Origin: DAMCAP01 sp964370205
Lineage (GTDB): Bacteria; Bacillota; Clostridia; Oscillospirales; Ruminococcaceae
Direction of reading: 5' to 3'
DNA length: 50,561 nucleotides
Assembly (NCBI GenBank): GCA_964370205.1
Contig: CAYJIK010000007.1
Coordinates: forward strand, 1 to 50,561
The position numbers were made by a program, and so were the translations under genes. Position 1 is the stretch's first letter; each line of letters starts with the position of its first letter. The notes beneath the pieces were generated by a model, which saw only the letters and a program-made list of their open reading frames with translations, did no database searches and had not been told where the DNA came from. Below are positions 9,112 to 17,886 of this stretch, in pieces.

Positions 9112-9294
9112 AGTCGAACTACAACTATGGCCGGTGAGGATGTTAATGTCATCACCATGAATAAACAGCAATACCTATTCGGGCATATGACTGTGTGAAC
9201 GTGCAGTCATCAGAAAGCGACAACTTACAAACAACTTCTTAAGGTCAGTAACTGCGAACTGCCGTTAATGACCACCACTAAACAACAACTCCAT

Positions 9295-9350
9295 AAAACG
9301 CCGACTACCCTTATTTAGCTTTGCTACCAAAGGGTTAAGTCGGCGTTTTT
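9295..9350 (+). terminator. Terminator after the chemoreceptor gene
   Basis: A perfect 12-bp stem pairs AAAACGCCGACT (9295-9306) with AGTCGGCGTTTT (9338-9349), with an inner CCTT/AAGG extension, and ends in a T run. The A-rich left arm would let it work in both directions. Confidence 0.88.
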
Positions 9351-9613
9351 CAATATCAAAGCGAATATCAGATTAATGTCACCAGTTTATGAATTGTTTT
9401 CGACAATTGTCAAGGTGCTAACATAAAAAGCAACACAGGGCACTTGACGGCACTTGGTTAATTATTGACTGTAATTGAGACTGATGGAAAAATATGAAAA
9501 GTTCACGGAAACATGTTCAAAGGCAAATTTTCTTACGAAACTTATTAAAAAAGCTTTTAAATTTGTGTATAATATGATAAAATATCGAAGTAATGCAAAG
9601 AAAGGGTTTGAAA

Positions 9614-9670
9614 TTGGCGGTAGAGATATTTTCTTTTGTTTGTGATGACGTTTTCAACTACCACTGTTAA
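9614..9670 (+). CDS. Possible 18-codon leader ORF upstream of phoH
   Basis: A TTG-initiated frame of 18 codons (MAVEIFSFVCDDVFNYHC) has AAAGGG at 9601-9606 with a 7-nt gap, and a TATAAT box lies 40 bp upstream. There is no homology evidence, and the frame could be chance. A promoter lies between it and phoH, so it need not be a phoH leader. Confidence 0.15.
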   Translation: MAVEIFSFVCDDVFNYHC

Positions 9671-9740
9671 GAATTGGATGTAGAAAATACCACAAAAATC
9701 ACTTAACATATTAGGCAAATGGTAAAAATTTTTAGAGTTA

Positions 9741-9769
9741 TGTACAACTGCTTAATATTATGATATACT
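9741..9769 (+). promoter_or_regulatory. Extended -10 promoter for phoH
   Basis: TGTACA (9741-9746), a 17-bp spacer and TATACT (9764-9769) with an upstream TG at 9761-9762 form an extended -10 promoter. It lies about 140 bp before the phoH start. Confidence 0.65.
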
Positions 9770-9907
9770 AAACGAGGTTTGAATGTCTTTGTCGTGCAAC
9801 GATGCGGTTTTTAGCTTGATTAAATAGCTAAAGTGCGATATATCGGGCGTTGGCGACTGTTTATTACAGCAACACATTTCAGCTTTATTAGTTTTAAGGG
9901 GGCCTAC

Positions 9908-10942
9908 ATGGCAGAACAAATCATAAACATTGAACGCATGGAAAATGCGATAACGCTTTTCGGCAACTTTGACTCAAACATACGTAAAATAGAGCAGGAG
10001 TACGGAGTGACCATACTGAGCAGGGGAACAGAGATTAAGCTCAGTGGTGAAACGGAAAAGCTGTACCACGCCACCAAAGCGGTGGAGGGGCTCCTAAGTC
10101 TAATTGCAAAAGGAGAGCAACTCACTGACCAGAGCATTAGCTATGTAATGAACCTAGTTGGCAAAGGCCAGGAGGGGCAGATTGAACGACTTGCGGAGGA
10201 CGTCATATGTGTCACCACCAAAGGTCGCCCCATAAAGCCTAAGACATTAGGGCAAAGTTCCTATGTAGAGGCGATTAAGAAAAACATTATTGTGTTTGGC
10301 GTAGGCCCTGCCGGTACCGGAAAGACATACCTTGCGGTAGCGATGGCGGTTAAAGCGTTTAGAGCACATGAGATAAACAGGATAATCATAACAAGACCTG
10401 CTGTAGAAGCGGGGGAGAAACTGGGCTTTTTGCCCGGTGATCTCCAAACAAAAGTAGACCCTTATCTGCGCCCGATTTATGACGCAATGTTTGAACTGTT
10501 AGGTTCGGAGAACTACCAGCGTTACCTCGAGCGTGGCAATATAGAGGTAGCCCCCCTAGCATATATGCGAGGGAGAACCCTTGACGATGCTTTTATAATA
10601 CTCGACGAAGCGCAGAACACCACCCCCGAGCAGATGAAAATGCTCCTCACCAGAATTGGCTCGAACTCTAAGATAGTGATAACAGGCGACATCACGCAGA
10701 TAGACCTGCCAAACAAACGTTCGGGGCTAGTGGAAGCGATAAATGTGCTGAAAAAGGTGGACGACATTGAGATTGTCATGTTTGACGAGCGTGACGTAGT
10801 GCGTCACCGCCTAATTGGCGAGGTTATACGTGCTTACGAGAAGTACTACAAAAGCAAAGAAAAGGGTACTATTACGAAAAGGAGAGGTGAAAAGGTTGGC
10901 GGCGGCAAAAGTCAATATAATAAACAGCCAAAAGGTAATTAA
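9908..10942 (+). CDS. phoH: PhoH-like P-loop ATPase
   Basis: Cytoplasmic nucleotide-binding protein of the PhoH family, linked by neighbourhood and family knowledge to RNA and ribosome metabolism. It has 344 residues. An N-terminal KH-like segment precedes the Walker A loop GPAGTGKTYLAVA; the Walker B stretch is AFIILDEAQNTTPEQM and a later motif is TGDITQIDLP. The open frame extends upstream to 9833, but the ATG at 9908 is chosen because AAGGGGG sits just before it and the upstream residues do not look like PhoH. The 3-prime end overlaps ybeY by 47 bp, so the two are probably translationally coupled. Confidence 0.93.
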   Translation: MAEQIINIERMENAITLFGNFDSNIRKIEQEYGVTILSRGTEIKLSGETEKLYHATKAVEGLLSLIAKGEQLTDQSISYVMNLVGKGQEGQIERLAEDVICVTTKGRPIKPKTLGQSSYVEAIKKNIIVFGVGPAGTGKTYLAVAMAVKAFRAHEINRIIITRPAVEAGEKLGFLPGDLQTKVDPYLRPIYDAMFELLGSENYQRYLERGNIEVAPLAYMRGRTLDDAFIILDEAQNTTPEQMKMLLTRIGSNSKIVITGDITQIDLPNKRSGLVEAINVLKKVDDIEIVMFDERDVVRHRLIGEVIRAYEKYYKSKEKGTITKRRGEKVGGGKSQYNKQPKGN

Positions 10943-11384
10943 AATACCGACAGGCACTAAACTGCTTGTAAAGAAGTGTTGCATCGCTACACTTCAGAGA
11001 GAGCGATTCCCACACAACGTGGAGGTGAGCATAAGCTTTACCGACAACGAGGGAATAAGGGAACTAAATTCGTCATTCCGCAACAAGAATATTGCGACTG
11101 ACGTGCTTTCTTTCCCGATGGCAAGCGAGACAGAAGAGTATGCAATAAACCCCCAGAGTGGCTCTGTCATACTTGGAGATGCAGTCATCTCGATTGAAAA
11201 GGCGCTTGCGCAGGCATACTTGTACGGACATTCTTTGCAACGCGAGATTGCGTTTCTCACTGTCCATGCAATGCTTCATTTGCTGGGTTATGACCATGAG
11301 AACAGCACCATAGAAGCGGCAAACATGCAGGAGATAACTGAAGAGATACTCTACAGTCTGGGACTGATGGTAGATGCGGTATAA
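10896..11384 (+). CDS. ybeY: Endoribonuclease YbeY (rRNA maturation factor)
   Basis: Zinc-dependent endoribonuclease involved in 16S rRNA 3-prime maturation and ribosome quality control. The metal-binding signature HAMLHLLGYDH (H-x3-H-x5-H) is intact near the C-terminus. The 162-residue length matches the family. The TTG at 10896 is chosen because AAAGGAGAGGTG is immediately upstream; the open frame continues to 10815 but those residues are the phoH coding region in another frame. The phoH-ybeY order is conserved widely, which supports a joint role in RNA processing. Overlap with phoH is 47 bp, unusually long. Confidence 0.94.
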   Translation: MAAAKVNIINSQKVIKIPTGTKLLVKKCCIATLQRERFPHNVEVSISFTDNEGIRELNSSFRNKNIATDVLSFPMASETEEYAINPQSGSVILGDAVISIEKALAQAYLYGHSLQREIAFLTVHAMLHLLGYDHENSTIEAANMQEITEEILYSLGLMVDAV

Positions 11385-11704
11385 TTCGCACACCCATGTA
11401 GCCTTTTTATAAGGCTGTAAGAATTGTTAAAAAACACCCAACCACCTATGCTTTTTCACAAATGAATATGCTTAAAAATATCTATATGATGTTTATATAC
11501 AACTATTTTCAGACACTTTATTTTAACACCGACTATCTTGCAACACCGAATAATGGCTAAGCAGATATCAAGCAAAGTTAGGCTCTAAACGGCTTTAGCG
11601 ATTCTCGAAAAGTAGAGGTTTTAACATCTCGCTTGTTTAAAAGACAGCAACAAACATAATCCGAGCGGAGAAGAGGCCGGCAAGCTCGGTTTGCAAGAAC
11701 ACAA
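11385..11704. other. Gap between ybeY and era
   Basis: About 320 AT-rich bases. It holds a short AGCCTT/AAGGCT stem near 11402-11418 without a T run, and a CCGAGC/GCTCGG stem near 11661-11690 just ahead of era. In many relatives dgkA and cdd sit at this place; neither is present here. No convincing promoter was found. Confidence 0.5.
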
Positions 11705-12610
11705 ATGAAAGTTGGAACGATTATGGGAAATGTCTTTACCGCAATACTGGGCAGGCCAAATGTCGGCAAATCGACACTGCTCAACAGAATAATAGGCGAA
11801 AAGGTGGCTATTGTCTCAAACAAGCCACAGACAACTCGCACAAAAATCACAGGAATACTCACAAAAGGCGTAAACCAATACGTCTTCTTCGACACGCCCG
11901 GCCACCACAAAGCAAAGAGCAGGCTTGGTGGATACATGGTCAGGCAGATAGGTGAATCAATATCGGGGGTGGATGTCGGCATACTGGTGAGTGACGCCAC
12001 CTCCTCCATAACAGAGGCTGAGCGTGTGTTGTGTGGCAACATACGCTCGGCGAAATTGCCGTGTATACTACTTCTAAACAAAGTGGATACCGTCAAAAAG
12101 AAGGACGAAATGCTAGCTAAGATAGCGGCTTTTAACGAACTAATGGAGTTTTGCGCCATAATACCCATCTCTGCGAGAACAGGTGAGGGTGTTGAGCGCA
12201 TTTTCACAGAACTTGACAAGTTTTTAGTGGACGAAATGCACTTCTATGATGACGAGCAGGTGACAGACCAGCCCGATAAATTCATGGTGGCGGAGATTGT
12301 CCGTGAAAAGCTGCTTCGCAATCTTGGTGACGAGCTACCACACGGTATCGCTGTAGTTATAGAGCGCATTTACGAGCGAGAGGACAAGCCGCTACTCGAG
12401 ATAGACGCAACCATCTACTGTGAAAAGAACAGCCACAAAGGTATGATTATAGGCAAGGGCGGAGCGGTGCTGAAAAAGGTGGCTTCCGAAGCACGAGCGG
12501 ACAGTGAGCGCTTTTTTGACTGTCAAGTGCACCTCACCTGCTGGGTGAAGGTAAAGGAAAACTGGCGTGACCGTGACGGCCTACTCAGGAACTTTGGATT
12601 TGTAGAGTAG
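11705..12610 (+). CDS. era: GTPase Era
   Basis: Ras-like GTPase with a KH RNA-binding domain that assists 30S ribosomal subunit assembly by binding the 3-prime end of 16S rRNA. G1 is GRPNVGKST, G2 includes PQTTRTKITGI, G3 is DTPGHH and G4 is NKVD. The C-terminal KH domain carries MIIGKGGAVLKKVASEAR. The length of about 300 residues fits the family. Two in-frame ATGs compete (11705 and 11723). Neither has a strong ribosome site; the second has GGAA upstream and gives the more typical short N-terminus. It lies 60 bp before recO in the usual era-recO order. Confidence 0.95.
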   Translation: MKVGTIMGNVFTAILGRPNVGKSTLLNRIIGEKVAIVSNKPQTTRTKITGILTKGVNQYVFFDTPGHHKAKSRLGGYMVRQIGESISGVDVGILVSDATSSITEAERVLCGNIRSAKLPCILLLNKVDTVKKKDEMLAKIAAFNELMEFCAIIPISARTGEGVERIFTELDKFLVDEMHFYDDEQVTDQPDKFMVAEIVREKLLRNLGDELPHGIAVVIERIYEREDKPLLEIDATIYCEKNSHKGMIIGKGGAVLKKVASEARADSERFFDCQVHLTCWVKVKENWRDRDGLLRNFGFVE

Positions 12611-12670
12611 GCTTAAGCTACGTCGGAAATATAAAGATACAACAATATTGCAAAAAATCTAGGTGACGAT

Positions 12671-13444
12671 ATGATAGTGAAGCTCAAAGCAATTGTACTT
12701 AAAGAAACCGCCTTCAACGATGGGCGCATAGTCACCCTGCTGTCTGACGACAGTGGGGTAATTTCTGCTTTTGCGGGTGGTGCGAAGCGTTCTAAGTCCA
12801 AGCTGACCGCAACGACAGAGCTGTTTTGCTACTCAGAGTTTACGCTATTCTACAACAACGGCCGCTACTCCATAAACAACGCAGAACCGTTACACCTGTT
12901 TTTTGCTTTGCGAAGGGATATCAAAAATTTTGCTCTCGGGTCTTATGTGCTACAGCTTGCACATTTGCTCGCTCCAAAAGAGGAAGGGGGCAGTGACTTT
13001 CTAAAGCTAACCCTCAACACACTACAGTATACAATGGATGAACGGCTGCCGCGTGATCTTTTAAAATCGATTTACGAGCTTAGGATACTCACCCTGTCGG
13101 GCTTTATGCCGGACCTTGTAGCGTGCGCCGACTGTGGCACGGTGGATGATGACGGTATGTACTTTGATATTGCAGGGGCGACACTTCACTGTCAAAAGTG
13201 TAATGGAGAAGAACAAAATCGTTTGTTTTTGCCTGTCGGTGTGCTTGAGAGTATGCGGCATATCGTGTTTTCCGAGGATAAGAAGCTCTTTAAATTCACA
13301 CTGTCTGACGATGGTATTGCGGCACTTGCTTATGTGTCAGAACTATACACGGTGCATCATCTGGGTGAGCGACCTGCGTCGCTTGAGCTCTATAAGATGT
13401 TAGCGGAGGAGCCGACGGACGTCGTGAGTAAAGCAACAGATTAA
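12671..13444 (+). CDS. recO: DNA repair protein RecO
   Basis: Mediator that loads RecA onto single-stranded DNA in the RecFOR pathway. The 257-residue protein has an N-terminal OB-fold (KAIVLKETAFNDGRIVTLLS) and a C-terminal helical domain with a four-Cys zinc site: CADC and CQKC, separated by about 20 residues. The ATG at 12671 follows AGGTGAC. It sits between era and mutS2 with short gaps (60 and 41 bp), suggesting one transcript. Confidence 0.93.
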   Translation: MIVKLKAIVLKETAFNDGRIVTLLSDDSGVISAFAGGAKRSKSKLTATTELFCYSEFTLFYNNGRYSINNAEPLHLFFALRRDIKNFALGSYVLQLAHLLAPKEEGGSDFLKLTLNTLQYTMDERLPRDLLKSIYELRILTLSGFMPDLVACADCGTVDDDGMYFDIAGATLHCQKCNGEEQNRLFLPVGVLESMRHIVFSEDKKLFKFTLSDDGIAALAYVSELYTVHHLGERPASLELYKMLAEEPTDVVSKATD

Positions 13445-13485
13445 CTGTAACAAATTATTCTATTCGTAAGAAAGGATAAGGGACT

Positions 13486-15891
13486 ATGAACAATCAAACA
13501 AGACATAACAGGGTACTGGAGCTGGATAAGGTGCTGGGTATGCTCGCCGAGTGTGCTATCTGCCCTGAAACGGCCGGGCTAGCCCTTGACATAACGCCGT
13601 CCATGGAATATGACGACACAATGAAACTACTTTCCGAAACTGCTGAAGCTGCACGGCTTTCGGTGTCCCACGGTTTCCCTCCGATAGCACCGATAGTGAA
13701 CTGTGATGAACAGTTAAAGCGGGCGGCGGTTGGGGGGAGCATGTCCCTTGGGGAGCTTCTGCGTGTTAAGGAGATACTGTATACCTCAAAGAGTATGGAG
13801 GGGTGGTACCGTCAAGCGAGCGGTGAGCACACCTCACTTAGTTACCTGTTTGACTGCCTCTATTCTGATAGGGAGATTGAGGACAGACTGAGCGAGTCAA
13901 TACTGTCCGAGGAGGAACTTGCGGACAGCGCAAGCCCTGCGCTCATGTCTATACGCCGTAGTATACGTCAGGCAGGGCTTAACATCCGCACAAAACTGGA
14001 CAGCATGATAAAGTCCCCCACTATCCAAAAGTATCTGCGTGACCCGATCGTAACCTTTCGTAACGGGCGGTTTGTTGTGCCTGTTAAAGCGGAATATCGC
14101 AACGAGATAAAAGGTATTGTCCACGGAACATCGGGCAGCGGTATTACATTTTTTATTGAGCCTATCTCAGTAGTGGAAGCTAATAATGAGATAAACGTCC
14201 TCACCGAGAAGGAGCGTGAGGAGGTTGCACGTATAATATCCGAGCTATCCGAAATGGTGGGCGAAAAGAGTGAGCAGATTATAGCAGGCTACCACTCTAT
14301 AATCGACATTGACCTCGTGTTCTGCAAGGCGAGGCTTGGAGAGAAGATGCACGCCATTGTCCCCGACCTTACAGACGACGAAGTAACAGCTCTTAAAGGC
14401 GCACGCCACCCGTTAATTGACAGAACAGAAGCTGTCCCCATTGATATCAGCGTGGGCGGCGAATATGACACCCTCGTCATTACAGGTCCAAACACGGGCG
14501 GTAAGACAGTTGCCATCAAGACGCTTGGTTTACTGGTGCTTATGAGTATGTGTGGGCTGATGATACCGGCGAGTGATGGAACATCTGTCTCAGCGTATCG
14601 GCAGGTGTTCGCTGACATTGGCGATGAGCAGAGCATCGAACAGAGCCTGTCCACTTTTTCGTCCCACATGACTAACATCATCGACATTATAGATAATGCA
14701 GGAATAGGCACACTGATACTACTGGACGAACTCGGCGCAGGTACAGACCCTGTAGAAGGTGCGGCGCTTGCGGTGGCGATAATAGAAAAGCTCCGCCGAA
14801 ATGGCGCAAAAATAGCTGCCACTACTCACTACCCTGAAATAAAGGTATATGCACTGGACACAAAAGGCGTCCAAAATGCAAGCTGTGAGTTTGACGTAGC
14901 GACCTTGAAGCCTACCTACCGCCTGATAACAGGCATACCGGGGCGGTCTAATGCGTTCTTGATCAGTGAAAAGTTGGGGCTGAAAGCTGACGTCATTGAC
15001 AGGGCGAAGGAGTACATCAGCGAGGAAAACAACCGATTTGAAGAGGTTGTTAGCGAGCTGAACGCCACACGTCAAAACCTTGAAGCAGAGCGTGAAAAGG
15101 CGGCCCAGACCAGAGAAGAACTGGAACGTATTAAACGTCAGGCAGAGGAAAACGCCAGACTGTTACTGGAAAACACCGAAAAAGAGATAAACAAGACAAA
15201 AGAGCGTGCAAAAGTGCTTATCGAGGAGATTCGTGTTAAAGGCGAGATAGTGTTTGAAGAGCTGGACGACCTCCGCCGTAAAAAGGACGCAGAGAACTTC
15301 TCACAGATGGTCACACAGGCACGCCAGCAACTCCGAACCGTCATTAAAGAGATGGACGGCGACACAGGCCTTACCTACACTCAGGTGACGAGTGACTACG
15401 AACTGCCACGCCCGCTTGTGAAGGGGGACACTGTGTTTGTACGCTCGCTAAACCGTGAAGGGGTGGTTACAGGTCTACCGGAAAAGGGCAAAGTGCAGGT
15501 AACAGTAGGACAGATAAGGACAGCTGTATCCCTAGACGAAGTTATCCTAAACGAAAACGCTACTAAGAAGAACTCACCTAAAAAAGAGACCAGAAAAAAA
15601 GGTGGAAACATCTCCACTAAAGGTGTTACCTCAAAGTCACAGCGTGATGTCAAAATGGAACTGGACATAAGGGGAATGGATAGCGTAAGCGCCGTTATGG
15701 AGTTAAACGCCTTTATTGACAGTGCTGTCCTGAGTGGAGTACCTGTCGTGAGAATTATACACGGTAAGGGCACAGGTGTACTGCGTCAAGCAGTTACCGC
15801 TCGCCTGAAAGCGCATAAGAATATAGCCACCTTCAGACTCGGGACTTTCGGAGAGGGTGAATCAGGCGTAACGGTAGCGGAGTTGCGGTAA
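13486..15891 (+). CDS. mutS2: MutS2 ATPase/Smr endonuclease
   Basis: MutS homologue lacking the mismatch-recognition domain. Family members suppress recombination and, in Bacillus, help rescue collided ribosomes. It has 801 residues. The Walker A loop GPNTGGKT is at residues 334-341, followed by the conserved Gln/Ser-rich loop (IGDEQSIEQSLSTFSSHM) and Walker B (LILLDELGAGTDP). A long Glu/Lys/Arg-rich coiled coil comes next, then a KOW-like segment. The C-terminal Smr nuclease domain contains LDIRGM and HGKGTGVLR. The gene is intact. The ATG at 13486 has AAGGATAAGG upstream. A branched terminator follows. Confidence 0.96.
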   Translation: MNNQTRHNRVLELDKVLGMLAECAICPETAGLALDITPSMEYDDTMKLLSETAEAARLSVSHGFPPIAPIVNCDEQLKRAAVGGSMSLGELLRVKEILYTSKSMEGWYRQASGEHTSLSYLFDCLYSDREIEDRLSESILSEEELADSASPALMSIRRSIRQAGLNIRTKLDSMIKSPTIQKYLRDPIVTFRNGRFVVPVKAEYRNEIKGIVHGTSGSGITFFIEPISVVEANNEINVLTEKEREEVARIISELSEMVGEKSEQIIAGYHSIIDIDLVFCKARLGEKMHAIVPDLTDDEVTALKGARHPLIDRTEAVPIDISVGGEYDTLVITGPNTGGKTVAIKTLGLLVLMSMCGLMIPASDGTSVSAYRQVFADIGDEQSIEQSLSTFSSHMTNIIDIIDNAGIGTLILLDELGAGTDPVEGAALAVAIIEKLRRNGAKIAATTHYPEIKVYALDTKGVQNASCEFDVATLKPTYRLITGIPGRSNAFLISEKLGLKADVIDRAKEYISEENNRFEEVVSELNATRQNLEAEREKAAQTREELERIKRQAEENARLLLENTEKEINKTKERAKVLIEEIRVKGEIVFEELDDLRRKKDAENFSQMVTQARQQLRTVIKEMDGDTGLTYTQVTSDYELPRPLVKGDTVFVRSLNREGVVTGLPEKGKVQVTVGQIRTAVSLDEVILNENATKKNSPKKETRKKGGNISTKGVTSKSQRDVKMELDIRGMDSVSAVMELNAFIDSAVLSGVPVVRIIHGKGTGVLRQAVTARLKAHKNIATFRLGTFGEGESGVTVAELR

Positions 15892-15918
15892 GCTTTGTAA
15901 AGAGTGAAAAGTTATTAC

Positions 15919-15990
15919 GGCGTACCTTTGTATGCTCGCAAATCGAGAGTTTTCTCGGTTGGTCGTGCGGATAGGTACGCCTTGCTTTTT
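15919..15990 (+). terminator. Branched terminator after mutS2
   Basis: GGCGTACC (15919-15926) pairs with GGTACGCC (15974-15981), enclosing a smaller CGAGA/TCTCG hairpin, and TTGCTTTTT follows. The large loop is unusual, but the stem and T run fit an intrinsic terminator. Confidence 0.75.
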
Positions 15991-16034
15991 GTGAATATTT
16001 CCATATATTACCTCTTGTGTGCAGTGCAAGTTGT

Positions 16035-16063
16035 TTGCATAGCAATAAAATTTGTGTTATAAT
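16035..16063 (+). promoter_or_regulatory. Extended -10 promoter upstream of the 16143 gene
   Basis: TTGCAT (16035-16040), a 17-bp spacer and TATAAT (16058-16063) with TG at 16055-16056 give a strong extended -10 promoter 80 bp before the start codon. Confidence 0.75.
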
Positions 16064-16142
16064 AACATAAGTTAAAGGCTTATAACTTTTAGCTGTTGGG
16101 GTTCGACATAATCTTCGACAATCAAGAAAGGTACGTCATAAC

Positions 16143-17666
16143 ATGAAGAAACATCTTAGAACTGCCTTGATAGTTTCCTGCACTGTAATGCTGGTATGCT
16201 CCGCTGTGCTGTTGATACTCGGCAACGTGTATTATGCTGACAGCGACTATATACAGCCCGGTTATGAACTGCATGTCGGGAGTGGTAACAAGGCGGTGTT
16301 GCTTAGCGCTGAGAGTAATACACGCACCGACTGGATTGTGGGACTGTTCTCCGAGTTGGGGTACAGTGTGCTAAGGGTTAACTCCTCGGACAGTGCAGTG
16401 CTCGATTACGCTGTCACGCTTATCAGACAGCACACCACAGCTGATAGCATATTGTTTACCGCTGCCGACATACACGGTGAAGGTATGGTGAGATATTCGA
16501 TGGGTAGTAGTGTTATTCCCGAGGGAATAGTGTTTATAAGCCCCACGTTTGACATGAAAAAAGCTATAGATGACGGCGTGTACAGCTGTGCATATGTCGG
16601 TGCTTTCCCTACACTTATAATAGGGGATACCGGTAACACATTTGTCTCAACCGACACGCTTATTGACATGTATAACCTGTTAAGCGGTGACACCCTATCG
16701 CCCACAGGGCGACCGCTTGAGTCTACCAAGAACGGTGTAACACTTCTGATTTCCCCCGGCGCAGTCATAGCGGATGGCGCACCAAACCCGGACTTTATGA
16801 CACATCTTGCAGGTTGGATGCATAACAATCTACAGGTGAGTGAGGTTATACATGGGGATGTCTTGCTAACTGTGGCGTTGTTCTTGATGGTTATTGCAGG
16901 GCTGTCGCTTCCTGTGTTTGCAGTGCTGTTGTTTATGCATGTTGCCGAGAGAGTAAATAGTAAGGTTATCAGCTACGCTGTGATTACAACCTATCTAAAG
17001 AGCCCCACCCTTTTCTTACTGTCCCGACTTGCCACTTGGGTGCCGGCTGTTATACTTACCGCTGTTTTGTACACCGTTATGACGGTCGCTTCATTACCTT
17101 ACACGGCGTTTGGCAAGCTGTTTATAGCATTTTTGATGTCCGCCTCTGCTTCGGTGCTGTTGTTTTATCGTTTAGGACTTACCCCGGGTATGGAGGGGAA
17201 ACCGACTGACACAGCAAGTCCGCTCAAGGTTTCCGCAGTAGTACACTCTTTTGGAGTGACGGCTGTGGTTATGGCTGTGACGGTGGCTTTGGGGTACAGT
17301 GGATTTTATGCTTTCTCGGTGGACGGTGAGCGTCTTGTGATATTCGCTGTATTGTTCTTACTGTTTGCACTACTGTTTACGGTGTTTGACCACGACTATA
17401 CAGTAGCGGTAACAGGGCGACTGTCCGTGTCTACAGCTCTCGTCGTGTTTGTGATACCCTATCTACCGCTACTGATACTTGTGGGGCTACCTGTACTACT
17501 CGGCAATCTACCTATGGCTATCGCAATGCTAAAGTGTGTGGTAAACTTTGTTATAGCGGTGCTTATCGGTAGAACGGTTTACTGTATCTGCTCCTCCTCG
17601 CTTTACTCCTCCATATGCAGTGCGCTGTTTATGGCGTCGTTCTTGGCTTTCTACAGCTATGTTTAG
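16143..17666 (+). CDS. Polytopic membrane protein with an extracytoplasmic domain, function unknown
   Basis: I do not recognise this 507-residue protein by name. One helix (about residues 7-29) is followed by an extracytoplasmic domain of about 200 residues, then seven or more hydrophobic helices from about residue 240 to the end. The soluble part has alternating strand and helix segments (AVLLSAES, IVGLFSELGYSVLRV, SILFTAADIHGEGM, GIVFISP, PTLIIGDTGNTF) reminiscent of an alpha/beta-hydrolase core, but no clear GxSxG nucleophile elbow is visible, so it may be a degenerate member. It has its own strong promoter. Downstream lie a DUF3810 gene, a small protein and a secreted Amidase_6 protein, suggesting an envelope role. 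Confidence 0.8.
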   Translation: MKKHLRTALIVSCTVMLVCSAVLLILGNVYYADSDYIQPGYELHVGSGNKAVLLSAESNTRTDWIVGLFSELGYSVLRVNSSDSAVLDYAVTLIRQHTTADSILFTAADIHGEGMVRYSMGSSVIPEGIVFISPTFDMKKAIDDGVYSCAYVGAFPTLIIGDTGNTFVSTDTLIDMYNLLSGDTLSPTGRPLESTKNGVTLLISPGAVIADGAPNPDFMTHLAGWMHNNLQVSEVIHGDVLLTVALFLMVIAGLSLPVFAVLLFMHVAERVNSKVISYAVITTYLKSPTLFLLSRLATWVPAVILTAVLYTVMTVASLPYTAFGKLFIAFLMSASASVLLFYRLGLTPGMEGKPTDTASPLKVSAVVHSFGVTAVVMAVTVALGYSGFYAFSVDGERLVIFAVLFLLFALLFTVFDHDYTVAVTGRLSVSTALVVFVIPYLPLLILVGLPVLLGNLPMAIAMLKCVVNFVIAVLIGRTVYCICSSSLYSSICSALFMASFLAFYSYV

Positions 17667-17886
17667 TTGCGGTATCTTGACCTGTAACTATTAAAGATAT
17701 CACTTCTCTTGAGGTGAAACGGAGCAACAACGATGAGCGTTTAAGCATCAACTCCTATTACTGTTGGATTTCTGACTATGTTTTTCCCAAACACTCTCTG
17801 CAAAATACTTCCAACCGACGAAAATAATAGCTGAATTTAACCGTATTTTATTCTGTGGTTAGATACCGGTTTAAAGGAAGGTACTT

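Larger units (their letters stand above)
9112..9907. other. Gap between chemoreceptor and phoH
   Basis: About 800 bp. It holds a small ATGACTG/CAGTCAT stem at 9187-9210, the chemoreceptor terminator at 9295-9350, then AT-rich DNA with a TATAAT at 9568-9573, a short frame with a ribosome site at 9614-9670, and the phoH promoter at 9741-9769. No larger gene is supported. Confidence 0.6.

Noticed and set aside
9127..9198. 23-codon frame after the chemoreceptor (MAGEDVNVITMNKQQYLFGHMTV), perhaps a CheW remnant
   Set aside because: The start of CheW proteins is vaguely similar, but there is no ribosome site, the frame closes at once, and no further CheW sequence was seen in any frame.
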